Source: Syncephalis plumigaleata
Taxonomy: Eukaryota > Zoopagomycota > Zoopagomycetes > Zoopagales > Piptocephalidaceae
NCBI GenBank assembly: GCA_025201365.1
Contig: JAIXMF010000004.1
Coordinates: 620,001 to 684,000, forward strand
Length of the DNA: 64,000 nucleotides
Direction of reading: 5' to 3'
The translations under genes were made by a program, and so were the position numbers. The notes beneath the pieces are model-generated. The model was not told the origin of the DNA, did no database searches, and saw nothing but the letters and a program-made list of their open reading frames with translations. Every line of letters begins with the position of its first letter. Positions within the stretch are counted from its first letter, which is position 1. Of this stretch, positions 49,283 to 59,815 are shown one piece after another.

Positions 49283-49320
49283 GTCAACACATTGTATGTG
49301 ATCATTCTCAATGTGTTGAC
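49283..49320. repeat. Inverted repeat, 12-bp arms
   Basis: GTCAACACATTG (49283-49294) and CAATGTGTTGAC (49309-49320) are perfect reverse complements around a 14-nt loop. The position, downstream of the Cdh1-like gene (convergent side) and far upstream of SED5, gives no clear function. Confidence 0.7.
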
Positions 49321-49396
49321 ATCATTGTAATAATCTATTCTGCTTTAGAGGTAATATACGAACAATATATGAATCATCATGTACAAGTACTGATCC

Positions 49397-49480
49397 AAAT
49401 GTCAACGATATTGACTGCATACTATTTTCATTCTATTCAGTAAGTTGACATTTTTATTCATTGCTAATACACGAGACAAC
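49397..49480. repeat. Dispersed repeat family 1, copy 1
   Basis: About 84 nt, from AAATGTCAACGATATTGACT to a GACAAC end, resembling 53559-53642 at most positions. It contains ATACTATTTTCATTCTATTC. No coding content or terminal structure seen; may be a worn non-autonomous element. Confidence 0.65.
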
Positions 49481-49677
49481 ATACAGATAACAATAAAGAC
49501 AAGCTGTCCATTGTTTCATACGATTGACTATTTCACTAAAATGTAATTGTTTATTGGTAATGAATGCACATATTTGTATCAAGTCAAATGTTAGTAATTG
49601 CAAAGTATTGTCGTGCATTATCATTAATGAATGGCCAAGTTAGATGGTGCTATGTTGGCTTAAAGCGTATTAATACG

Positions 49678-51717
49678 CTAATGGTTGAACACGTCCCATA
49701 AACAAATATACTCATCAGGCGAGCCTGTTGCCACCGTACGACCATCCGGTGACATTGCCATGTAAAGAACACCTTTTGCGTGTCCCTTGAATGTATTCAC
49801 TTGGTGTGGATCGGGATAATGCCAGATGCGCAAATCGTTTTGCGCGTATCCATGAGTAGATACCAGTTCGTTACTATGAGGTGACCATGCAAGATTGCAT
49901 ACCTGAGATTGTGTGTCGACATAATCAAGGGATTGACCATCTAGTGTATTCCAAAATCGAATGTGCCCATCTTGTGTGCCACCACCCGTGGCTAGCAATC
50001 CTCCTTGATGTGGTGACCATGCGATAGCCTTCACAGTATCGTTATGTCCTTGGAATTGCCGTAAGGGTCTAGAGAAACGACGCTTGTCCCATATAAGCAC
50101 CTGCTTGTCATCGGCACCGCTGGCTAGCTGTGTACCGGATGGGCTCCAGCGTAAAGTACATACTTCCCCACGATGTCCTCTTAATGGTTGCATCGCGGCT
50201 AGTGGATGATGTATATCTCGTTGTGTAAGTCCTTCGCCACGTCCACCCGATACAAGTATCGAATCGCGCCACGCCATCGCACATATGCGGTGATCCTGTT
50301 GTTGGTACTCTTGTAATATAGTTTCGCTCTCTACATCCCATGATTTAACTATGCCCTTTTCTGTACCGACGAATAAATGCTCGCTCTAAATAAATGATAA
50401 GTATCAATGTTTCTATTGTATAATAAAATATTCTATACTACTTACCTGCGGCTCCCAACTTAAACATGTAACCGAATCGTCACGGTCTACTTCGCCTAGT
50501 TTTGTTACAGCGCTTGTTGCCGCATTCCATATGTAAACATCTCGTCCCAGTCCCACACCCAATAAATTGCTACTAGACCAATCTAGTAGATTTATATGGT
50601 AGTCATCGGCCATTCCTGGTGCATGTAACACTTTGGTTGGACGTGATGATGCCGACACTAATGGCATGCGTGGTTGTGCCAAAACACTAAGGCTAGTTGG
50701 TCTGAAGATATTACTTGACGCGGCCAATGATGATGCAAACTGTCTCGGTGATACACGTGGTACATCAGTGTAATCTATATTGTCGAATATATTGTAATGT
50801 CGGTAATTGGTCGATCGAGATGGTGAACCGAAATTTAGCGTAGTGGTACGGGACACACGAACTACGTCAGATTGATAACTATGTGCTGACGCATTGCTTA
50901 GTCGACTATCTCCGTCGTAATTGTTGGTCAACGACCACTGCGATTCTATATCTCCATTAGGTGTCATAAAAGTTGATGGTAGGCTGGCTCGACGATAGCT
51001 TGAATAGAACGGAGGTGTATTTAGTATTACCGTATGAGGTCGATAATACGGGTCCTCACCAAACAAGGCAATATGCGCATCTCTATCATCAACATCATAA
51101 TAATGGCCTAAGTATTAATTTGTTAGTAATCATTATAATAAAGAAATTAGATGATATCATCACTTACTAATAGCGGACTCTGTCGAAGTCTTCGACACAA
51201 GATATGTATCCCTATCGGAGGATGATCCTGCTTGTGACAATAGCCATGAACTAATCTCTATTGATGCACTTGTTGTCGTTGTTGTTGTTGTTGCTGATGA
51301 AGATGGCGATGAAGATGGCGGTGATGTTACGTCTGCTGTTACTGGTGTAGATGATGAAGATGGCAGCAATGCAGCTGCAGCGGTCAATAGATTTGCCGTG
51401 GTAGCCTCTTTTGTTGCTGTTGCTGCTGCCGTCAGTATTGCTGACATCGCACAGGCGGTCGCCGTTGAAGCCGGTAATTTTGCAACCGCCATGGTTGCGG
51501 CTGTAGCCTCCATTAGTGCTGCAGCTTCTGTTGCTAATACTAATGATGCTTCTGTTGTCGTAAGTGGTGGTGATAGTCGCGATGCCACTCTATCCAGCGA
51601 CGACAATGAAGGAGATCGTAAGGTGGCAGCGGCAGCAGTGGCCGTTCGGTTTCGTCGGCTTCGTTGAGAGCGTCTTCTCCCTCGAGCCGTAGCTCCTCTG
51701 TCACTCACTTGCTCCAT
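49678..51717 (-). CDS. Cdc20/Cdh1-like WD40 activator of the anaphase-promoting complex
   Basis: Seven WD40 blades can be traced from KVLHAPGMADDYHINLLDWS through NLLGVGLGRDVYIWNAATSA, SVTCLSWEPQ, LSVGTEKG-like FVGTEKGIVKSWDVESETIL, GHRGEVCTLRWSPSGTQLAS, GHNDTVKAIAWSPHQGGLLA and GHAKGVLYMAMSPDGRTVAT. KVLHAPG corresponds to the RKVLDAP link of Cdc20/Fizzy proteins. The N terminus is long, Ala/Thr/Ser-rich and basic (MEQVSDRGATARGRRRSQRS). I see neither an obvious C-box (DRFIPxR type) nor the C-terminal Ile-Arg tail; the protein ends CLWDVFNH. It may therefore be a divergent, perhaps meiotic, family member. Introns near 50393-50446 and 51102-51168. Confidence 0.82.
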
Positions 51718-53822
51718 GGTAGACGTGCTAGCTTAATGCTACTATAGCGTATAAAGCTACAAGAAAGGTATGTATATGAATGGTTGTGGAATGTGATAGG
51801 GAATATACAGGCAAGGAAAGGTATTGTGGTCGTAAACTATACAAAAAACAAGAAGGAAAGAAATATAAACGAAACGGAGAATATTGCACGGATGTATACA
51901 AAATATACGATGGTAAGGAAAGGTAGTTCGAGTATATGTTTTGCAAAGCAAATAGTATTCGTATACTACACGGTATGCTTTGTATCGTATTTTTATACTT
52001 GCTTATTGCTGCTTGCAAGTACATGACATGTGAATATGAAGCTATACTGCTACGCTTGTATCGTCACGAATGCTATAAGGTAGACGATTGCTATCGCTAT
52101 CACTGAAACATTTATTACCAAATACTGAAATTTGTATAACCTAAATGGCCAATGATGACGGCATCATAGCACTCACTACATAGTGAGCTATTCAATGACT
52201 CACACCACTTCTCTTCTCTTTATTCTTCTCTTTACTCTTCTCTTTACTTCTTGCTTCTCTTCTTCTTCTCTTCTTTGTCATTCAAATGAACTATTTATTC
52301 TTTTCTTTGTTTAAACATACACATAGTAAAGTAGGTCAGTGCTCTGTAAACTGTTTGCGTTTAGCGTAGCGCTGAATATTTGGTAATGAGCGTAGTTGAC
52401 TCTTTTTCAACTCAGTGTAATATCGATACCTGTAACGGGTGTCGGTCTTCTACGCTACTTGCTTGCGGACATTCATATACTTGTATAATATGAAGCTACT
52501 GCAAAACAAATGGTGAAACTAAATCTGAGCTTACAGGGTTTAAAGCGAATGCGGTTTCCTTGTGGAAGGAAAGTCACCATTGTTTCTACAGGTCATTAAG
52601 TTGCTAATGTAGCCCGGTAGCCTCTCTATTATATGAATATTATGAAATGTATCAGTTTGCAAATACTTGAATACGTATCTTTATTCTATATTGATATGTG
52701 TTTGAGATAACTTGCCATCATAGTATCATTTAAACGACGCTTTGCCGTGATATTTGACCATCATGTTGCTGCCTTCGCTGGGAGAAGGGAAGCCTAGTTT
52801 ACTTGATATTGTGGTGACTGGCACTATTTAATGATATGTTTTTGTGTATGTTTAATCATTCTTTATTTGCGCTATCCTATCGCATTTTAATTGTATCTTT
52901 TGTTCATATCTCCACTTCCCAATCCCCTCATTTATTATGTTATGTCCCATTAGCACAAATACATTTGTATAAATGTGCTAATTCACTGATCCCTTTTGTA
53001 CGTACTACAGTTGAATATATCGCGAAACACTATGGATGCGGCAACCATTGTCTATGGCGGTGATGCTTAGCCGACATCACTACTGTATTGTCAATGCGTG
53101 TATGGCCATTGGTAATAAATGGTTGTATACCTGCCCTCCATAGTGCCTATTGCTTGATGCTATTGTAATGCTCATTTGCGAAGCATTATAATGCTAGCTG
53201 CGCCATGGCTCTATGGCATTGACGGTCAGTTAATGATCTCTGCTATAGATCCATGGTTTATAATACGGTCTCCAGCAATGGATTGATAGTATTCAGCAGC
53301 TGTCTGAAAAAGACTAGCAAATGGCATTACATTAGTACTCAACAATATAGCGATATATTGTCGCAAGGCTTTCCAACTGTTTTAACGTAGCATGTCCGTG
53401 ACCATCCAGCATGGCCGAGGACGCGGCTGCGGATATGATGGGGACATAACATACCTTAACACTTTATTATAATCCATTCATTCATTCATTCATAAGTATT
53501 AATTACAGGTAAGTTCATTTATTACAATGCACTAACAATATTACAATTAGAATACTCAAATGTCAATAACATTGACCACATACTATTTCCATTCTATTCG
53601 GTAAGTTGTCATTTCTATTCATTGCTAATGCAAGTGACAATATCCAGATAATATGTACTAATTCCCATTCTAAATGTCAATCAACTAATATTCAACAATA
53701 ACGACAACATGCCGGGATAATCAACCATGCTAATGCTTACTGCCAACACGCATTACCATCCATCGTTGACAAGTATCCACTAGCAATATTAATAAACGTG
53801 AATCAATTTGATCTATATCGAC
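51718..53822. other. 2.1-kb gene-poor region
   Basis: No gene with support on either strand. It contains a CT-rich run (52206-52280), a TA/GTATA-rich start, CATT repeats (53476-53492) and dispersed repeat family 1 copy 2. Relative to the intact IleRS family, the missing 5' two thirds of the downstream gene would be expected here and is not found. Confidence 0.5.
53559..53642. repeat. Dispersed repeat family 1, copy 2
   Basis: It matches 49397-49480 with scattered substitutions (both share ATACTATTTYCATTCTATTC and TTCATTGCTAAT). Same orientation. Divergence suggests an old duplication. Confidence 0.65.
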
Positions 53823-54072
53823 ATGCACCTTTTACTTTTACCACTCTTTTCCGTCATCTGTTTGTATGCCACCCTTACGTCATGCTTTTATTTGTATTTT
53901 ATTTGTTTACTGCCATCTCCATACTCTATTTACCACATACAAGCATACGCTGCTTCTTCGAATAAACTGGCATACGTGTTCGTGCACCCTTCCTTGTTCT
54001 TTCCTTGCTCATTCGTGACAAGTCAGTCATTCTACTAGTTACTGCTTGTTTATTACATTGTTTATCGTGTAT
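53823..54072. repeat. Dispersed repeat family 2, copy 1 (about 250 bp)
   Basis: A near-identical copy lies at 59915-60161 in the same orientation, with only a handful of substitutions and short indels. Shared landmarks: CCTTTTACTTTTACCACTC, GTATGCCACCCTTACGTCA and GTTTATTACATTGTTTATC. No TG...CA ends or long internal coding sequence. It directly abuts the truncated IleRS, so it may mark the break point. Confidence 0.85.
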
Positions 54073-54120
54073 TCTATTTGTTCACTCGTTCACTTGTTGC
54101 TACTTATATGCAATAATGCG

Positions 54121-55353
54121 CATATTGAATACATCAACTTTTTGCATTCTCTTCGTTACTTGATAGACCAATACATCTTACATGGGCTACATTGTTCTGC
54201 CACGTTAATTAGCAATGCCTACGAGGTATTCTCGTTCAATAAAGGTATGTTGATAAGAAGTGTGAGTAGCATACGCAACGGTAGAACTAATATTTGCCTT
54301 GTTTATTGTAGTTATTCAAGAATTGAATCGCTTTACCAACTCACAGTTATCGGCGTTCTACGTTGAATCTATCAAGGAGCGGCTTTATGCTGACGACAAA
54401 TTATTGTTGGCACGAATATCAGCACAGACTGCCGTATACCACGTAAGTCATCGACACTTGGTATGCAATTGTAGCTAAGCAAGGAATGCCGCCTAGATAA
54501 TTGAGATGTACACACGCGCACTCGCACCAATTACTTGTCATTTAGCCGAGGAGATTCAGCTTTTCTCCTCGTCGAGTTGGTCGACACCACTTGATAGCGT
54601 ATTCCAGTCGGGATGGATATCTCTGGTAAACACTTGCAATTACTGAGCTATGTGTGGACTAACACTCGAGCATTGGTATGAATAGGATGATCGTTGGCAT
54701 AATATTGTTTTGGAGCAAGACTGGACAGTGCTACGACACCTTCGTAGTCAGTACTACCAGCTAGTCGAGAAGGTGCGGCGGGCCAAGTAAGTGCTATCTG
54801 CAGTATACCAAATGATTTATTTACAAATCTCATTGACTGACAGGCGAATCAAGACAAGCGAGCAAATCGATCTGTCACTAGAACTAGAAGACAATACAAT
54901 GTCTCCACTAGGCCAATTACTACATAAATACGGTAAGACGACAATAATAATAATAGCGATAGTGATATCGGTTGTACATATTTTATTAAGCACTATGCAT
55001 TAGCATCACAACTACCTGAACCGTTCTTATGTGCATCGGTTAATATTGCTGCACAGTCGACATTAACCACGAGAAATGACACTGTCCTTATTAGTGAGAC
55101 GATATCATTACCAAGTAAGGATGAAGGATGAAGTATGAGTGTGCCATGATAATGACTATTGATCGACAACGTAATAGACACTATGAATGGTGCATCTGGT
55201 CAAATGATTCTACGTTTATCGGCACGACATAAATGTCCTAGATGTTGGAGCTATCGATCTGATCAACCGGAATGTCTATGCAATCGATGCCAACTTGTTG
55301 TGAACAATAACAAGGGACACGTCATTGACACTGCTATGCATTCATGTAACTAA
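54121..55353 (+). pseudogene. ISM1: 3' part of a mitochondrial/bacterial-type isoleucyl-tRNA synthetase
   Basis: The text begins SLRYLIDQYILHGLHCSATL and continues NAYEVFSFNKVIQELNRFTN, SQLSAFYVESIKERLYADD, QTAVYH, APITCHLAEEIQLF, WTVLRHLRSQYYQLVEKVRR. It ends with a zinc knuckle HKCPRCWSYRSDQPECLCNR then CQLVVN. This is the anticodon-binding and C-terminal zinc region of bacterial-type IleRS. The catalytic Rossmann domain with HIGH and KMSKS, and the editing domain, are missing upstream; that space holds dispersed repeats. Introns (54245-54311, about 54443-54545, 54626-54686, 54787-54841, 54933-55012 and 55114-55176) still splice in frame without breaks. Either a recently truncated copy or an expressed fragment. 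Another full copy is expected elsewhere. Confidence 0.75.
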
Positions 55354-55601
55354 TAGCAACATCCCATCAATGGTGTCCTAGCAAGCCTATTGAATAACGA
55401 CCTAATTCATTCGATCATCATGAACACATGGAACCAAGTTGTCAGATGCATACCAATTATAAACTGTTACTTTATCATACTGTATTCGCGTACGATATTC
55501 ATTATTAGTTGAATGGATTAGAATGATCAGCTAGCAATTACTACTACCAATGATACCATCATCATTATCAATCTATAAACATCCAGATGATATGATCAAT
55601 T

Positions 55602-56012
55602 ATGGATATTGATACACGCGATACTACTATTATGCAATCTATGCTACATTAATTACTGCCAGCATAGCGAACACTCGATTATTACCATTGACGGCATTCT
55701 ATATGAGTATGGGCAGTCGTCATCTCAATCAATAGATAAAACTGGGCATATCACATGGCTGACATACCGCAGCAAGTATTTGGCAATTAGAATGGAGTCG
55801 GATGTTATTCTCGGTCAGTAGGTGGACTAGCCATTTCAGTCATCGTCAAAACCCAGCAAGGCTAATCATCTAGTATAGATTCATCTATGATATACACCAT
55901 TTGCATCAATGTAGAACAGCAGTTGCTCGAAGAATCAGCATATAGTTGTTGTAAAGAGGGATGTTTATTGCGTAAAAGCATTGGCAAGAATATCATAGCG
56001 AGTACATCATAA
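55602..56012 (+). CDS. Small secreted Cys-containing protein (candidate)
   Basis: ATG 55602 gives a signal peptide if one T is restored near 55609 (MDILIHAILLLCNLCYINYC). The mature part includes IITIDGILYEYGQSSSQSID, HITWLTYRSKYLAIRME, then, across an intron (55814-55878, donor GTCAGT), SSMIYTICINVEQQLLEESA and YSCCKEGCLLRKSIGKN. About 120 residues with a CCKEGC cluster suggest a secreted disulfide protein. The phase across the intron is kept, which supports the model. No family recognised. As printed, the frame opens only at the TTG codon 55609. Confidence 0.4.
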
Positions 56013-56164
56013 TAAAATCTGTGTTTACGCTGTAATGGAATGTGCAAGCAATTTTGTCTGCTTATTTTTATTGTTATGTGTATAATACAAGTTAATCATT
56101 TATTTAATAATAAAGCAGTTAAATAATAATATAATAGTTTATTGTTAATTTATTTTACGAGACA

Positions 56165-56998
56165 TTACAAAATTACAGACAGTAGCCACCAAAGGCTATT
56201 CATTTGCTGCGGCGTTTTTTTTGAGGGAACAATGCATGTGTTGTCGCAATCGCGACGACGGGCTTCTTTTGGTGATGGAGCTGGTGTAATAGGCAATTGA
56301 ATTTGTCGATCCAAGTTTAGTGCCTGTTTCACCATGCCATGTAGCGCCACATGGTGATTTCTCCATATTATTAACCCGTTTAAGGTTGACTCAAAATTCT
56401 TGAGGTCGGATAATTTTTCGGGCATTTTAAGATCACATATATGATTGATGCTGTATACGTCATCAACCTTGTGTACCTGAAATAAAATACCTTTTGAGCC
56501 AACCCAGTCCATAGCGATAACTCTTGGTGAGTATCCTGGACTTAGCGATAGTTTGCTGATTTCAACTAAAATTGCTTTGTTGATCAGTATACTTTTTATA
56601 CGTTGCTGTGCAACCGCCTTCTTGCCAACGCCGCCCTTCTTCCACTCGTTAACACCAAGCTCCACGCCCATCGTCTCCATCATCAGGTCAATGCGATGGC
56701 CAAACGCTATAAACTTTTCATTGACATCAAAATATTGTAAGTTGTTTTCTTGATATCTCTTTGATACATAGCTGATCTGTTCACCATCTGTCAGCCGTAA
56801 CGTAGTGCCACGTAACAGAGTATCAAATATATATGAAAGTTTACGATAGTACGTTGTCTCGCTTATAGGGCGGGTTGTTGTAATTGTTATTCCTACCCCT
56901 ATCTCTTCCTCCTCTCTTACCGGTGTTGTATTTGGGCCATTACTGGCGTCGATACAAACATTTGCCGCTAAATATTCAAGAATCTTCAGCATTTGCAT
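56165..56998 (-). CDS. Unknown 277-codon protein, possibly secreted
   Basis: A single uninterrupted frame, which is rare in this window, starts MQMLKILEYLAANVCIDASN and ends NSLWWLLSVIL. The first 18 residues are weakly signal-like (cleavage could follow CIDA). The middle contains FIAFGHRIDLMMETMGVELG, the basic KKGGVGKKAVAQQRIKS and a central SPGYSPRVIAMDWVGSKGIL. The tail is Pro-rich then Cys-containing (RRRDCDNTC). No domain recognised. It sits among other candidate secreted proteins and mobile DNA. The absence of introns may mean recent gain or a lineage-specific gene. Confidence 0.6.
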   Translation of the reverse strand: MQMLKILEYLAANVCIDASNGPNTTPVREEEEIGVGITITTTRPISETTYYRKLSYIFDTLLRGTTLRLTDGEQISYVSKRYQENNLQYFDVNEKFIAFGHRIDLMMETMGVELGVNEWKKGGVGKKAVAQQRIKSILINKAILVEISKLSLSPGYSPRVIAMDWVGSKGILFQVHKVDDVYSINHICDLKMPEKLSDLKNFESTLNGLIIWRNHHVALHGMVKQALNLDRQIQLPITPAPSPKEARRRDCDNTCIVPSKKTPQQMNSLWWLLSVIL

Positions 56999-57962
56999 CC
57001 ATTAGACCATGGTAGCAATTTCATAAACGCATTATCCCTCTATACCTGAACCGAGTAATTACCTTAGTAAATGGTTTAGTTAAAAGTAAGTAAAAGTTAT
57101 TCATTTTGTCTTTCGACATAACTAAAGCAGGTAAGAGAGAGTAGTCAATATGCTTTGCAATAAAAGCAGTAAAGAGCAGATGCACCAGCTTACTAGCTGC
57201 TTGTATAGCTTCGTTTTTATATGTAAATTCTCGTAGTTCGTATGACTAAGATGACACATTGCTATTGCTAATCTACGCGTCAACTAACACATCACGTCAT
57301 GCCACGTCATTATGCTGACACCATTGTAACAATATCTTTATTGTAATTAATCTATACACATGAGTTATATATGCAAAGCACTGCATTGTCATTCAAATAG
57401 AACCATTCAAAGATGCTCAATAAAAATATATCTAGTTTATTCATCTATTACTAGTAATCAATAAGCACTAATACTAATTGACATGTTTGTTACTAGTGTC
57501 TAATGACATTAACGATCTACTAATCCATTTCTAAGTATCCATTTCATTGCTGTTTCCTTTACTTCTTTATCAACGCCGTCTTCTTAGTCTTGACTGCATT
57601 CTACTTGTCGTTGACTTCTTTCACATACTGTCTTATTCGTGCCAACTACATTCCCCCGTCATTTCCCTTACCACTAAACAGTAAGTGCCTTCTTTGTGTC
57701 AACTACATTCCACTTGTCAGTAAACAACACGCGTCCACTTCCTCTTAACTATATGCTAGATATTCCTCTTTCTTTTATTCACTTTCTCAACAATACGCGT
57801 CTTCTTCGTGTCATTCGTATTCCACTTACTCCATCTTTCACTTTAGCATACACCTTCCCAATAGCAACTATTCTGCCATACGATCTCTATGACTTTTATT
57901 TATCTCTTTGTTTTCCTCTTCCTCTAAACTATCTACATGCTCACTTGTCGTTATTATTACTA
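56999..57962. other. Gene-poor, pyrimidine-rich spacer left of the transposon
   Basis: No gene seen. From about 57550 the plus strand is CT-rich, with loosely repeated phrases of the type GTGTCAACTACATTCCACTT (57600-57720, 57810-57830). Possibly worn repeats. Confidence 0.45.
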
Positions 57963-58172
57963 CAGTGAGGGAAAGAATTGTTCACGTGTTTCAATTTTTT
58001 TTACTTTTCCAATCATTACACAATTAATACACAACATATTGCTTAGTACTTTTACATGTTAATAAAGCTATTAAACCTCTATCTAATGATATAAAATATG
58101 TGCATACTTTATTATAAAATTCTTAAGATATTAGCGTTGAAAGTCACGTGGTGCACGTGAACAATTTTTTCC
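57963..58172. repeat. Left terminal inverted repeat (210 bp)
   Basis: Reverse complement of 59604-59813 with no mismatch found by reading. The inner end contains CACGTGGTGCACGTG, itself nearly palindromic. Confidence 0.93.
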
Positions 58173-58399
58173 AAGCACTATAAAAAATTTAATATCGCGT
58201 TGGACCTCCCTGTGATGAAAACATTTTCCTCTTACTTATATTTTTCATGAGAATAGTTCGGTAACGATAACCGAATCGTGAGTACGATTACAACTTGTTT
58301 GTAAAACATTTGTAATCACAATTTATTATAAATACTCTACACATTTATTAAATAAAAAGATTATCTTATCCTTGAACTATTCAGAGCACGTATAGGTTG

Positions 58400-59410
58400 T
58401 TACACTCCCTTTGCGTCTATGACAGCGCGAATTCTTTTTGGCATACTGTTGTAATAACGTTGGCACTCCTCCTTGGTGAAAGAAGTCCACTCTTTGTCGC
58501 ATCTTTCCCAGAGTTCATGCACTCCTTTAGCTCTTGTAGGATAGGCAGCGAGTTTGAGTTTCAAATGATGCCACAAGTGTTCAATTGGGTTTAAATCCGG
58601 GCTCTGTGCAGGCCAGTCTTCCAGCACGCCGATCTCCATCTCCTTTATCCACGCTTTTGTTGCGTTAGAACGGTGTTTTGGGTCATTATCGTCTTGAAAA
58701 TACATTTCTTTCCAATCCATATTATAGAATATCATGGTTTCTTTAAGCGTTGAACCAAGAATATAGATGTAGTCTTCCGATTTCATAGTTCCATCGTATA
58801 TCTGACATCCATAGCCTGGTCCCTCGTAAGTCATACAGCCCCACATCATCAAGCTTCCACCGCCATGCTTAACTGTAAAATCAATGTGGTGAGGTTTAAG
58901 TTCATCACCAGGTCTACTCCAATAGAATTTACAGCCATCTGAGCCCCAAACATTGATTTTTGTCTCGTCAGAGAACACTACTCTCTTCCAATCATCAATG
59001 GTCCAGTGCTCGTGGCGTTTGGCCCAGGCAAGTCGCGCTGCCCTGTGCTTTACAGACAAAAATGGCTTCTTCTTTTTTATAGCACTCTGGAAGTTCATTG
59101 ATTTGAGTACATTTGCTGCTGTTTTAACTGACAATTTGTATCCCATCTTCGCTAGTTCTTCATGAACATCCACAGCGGTAAGTAGTTCCCCCTGTAGTAC
59201 CTTCCTACGGATGACTGACTTGGTACAATCAGACACAATAGCAGGTCTACCAGCTGCATTACGCTTGCGGTTCGGGAACCACTTGCGAGAGTATTTTGAA
59301 ATCACCCCCTTAGACACTTCCAATCTTTTCGCAATAACTGCAACGGGTGTATCGCTCATCAGCAGCACTTTCATGTCCATACACACATCAGCGGGGAGTT
59401 GACGTACCAT
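58400..59410 (-). CDS. Tc1-like transposase (DD35E)
   Basis: 336 codons from the ATG at 59410 (MVRQLPADVCMDMKVLLM); the frame is open up to 59530 but Tc1 transposases are usually about 340 residues. Two helix-turn-helix parts lie in the first 120 residues, with a GRPR-like GRPAIVS between them. Catalytic residues: Asp in VVFSDETKINVWGS, Asp in MYFQDDNDPKHRSN, and Glu in SPDLNPIEHLWHHL. I count 35 residues between the second Asp (of QDD) and the Glu, against 34 in classical Tc1. It catalyses cut-and-paste transposition at TA sites. No internal stops or breaks. Confidence 0.95.
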   Translation of the reverse strand: MVRQLPADVCMDMKVLLMSDTPVAVIAKRLEVSKGVISKYSRKWFPNRKRNAAGRPAIVSDCTKSVIRRKVLQGELLTAVDVHEELAKMGYKLSVKTAANVLKSMNFQSAIKKKKPFLSVKHRAARLAWAKRHEHWTIDDWKRVVFSDETKINVWGSDGCKFYWSRPGDELKPHHIDFTVKHGGGSLMMWGCMTYEGPGYGCQIYDGTMKSEDYIYILGSTLKETMIFYNMDWKEMYFQDDNDPKHRSNATKAWIKEMEIGVLEDWPAQSPDLNPIEHLWHHLKLKLAAYPTRAKGVHELWERCDKEWTSFTKEECQRYYNSMPKRIRAVIDAKGV

Positions 59411-59603
59411 TTTATAATGAAATATTCGAAGAATAATAGAAAGAACAAATGTAATCATTTTATGTAATAAAGTTAGCCTCTTTATAGTTCTTTTTACCCT
59501 TAAAGTGCACAGCTGTTTACATTTAACCATTTATATACATTATTACACGTTTTTATTAAATAAAAATTGATTAATGTTAGAAATTAGAAAATATTTTCGT
59601 CAT

Positions 59604-59813
59604 GGAAAAAATTGTTCACGTGCACCACGTGACTTTCAACGCTAATATCTTAAGAATTTTATAATAAAGTATGCACATATTTTATATCATTAGATAGAGG
59701 TTTAATAGCTTTATTAACATGTAAAAGTACTAAGCAATATGTTGTGTATTAATTGTGTAATGATTGGAAAAGTAAAAAAAATTGAAACACGTGAACAATT
59801 CTTTCCCTCACTG
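59604..59813. repeat. Right terminal inverted repeat (210 bp)
   Basis: Partner of 57963-58172, ending CCCTCACTG before the TA at 59814. Inner start GGAAAAAATTGTTCACGTG mirrors the outer end in inverted orientation. Confidence 0.93.
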
Positions 59814-59815
59814 TA

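Larger units (their letters stand above)
48782..49677. other. Spacer upstream of SED5, with dispersed repeat and hairpin
   Basis: No gene. A hairpin with 12-bp perfect arms lies at 49283-49320, and a copy of a dispersed repeat at 49397-49480. Long AT-rich stretches fill the rest. Confidence 0.45.
57963..59813 (-). mobile_element. Tc1/mariner-type DNA transposon, 1,851 bp, structurally complete
   Basis: It is flanked by TA on both sides (57961-57962 and 59814-59815), the target duplication of the superfamily. Terminal inverted repeats of 210 bp (57963-58172 and 59604-59813) appear identical by eye, starting CAGTGAGGGAAAGAATTG. Each TIR carries, at its inner end and inverted, a near copy of its own outer end (GGAAAAAATTGTTCACGTG against GGGAAAGAATTGTTCACGTG), so each arm has two candidate transposase sites facing one another. 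The single gene inside lacks stops. Identity of the arms and the open gene indicate a very recent insertion, and the element may still be able to move. Confidence 0.95.

Noticed and set aside
51398-51667. Plus-strand Ala/Val-rich ORF
   Set aside because: Antisense shadow of the Ala/Thr-rich N terminus of the Cdh1-like gene.
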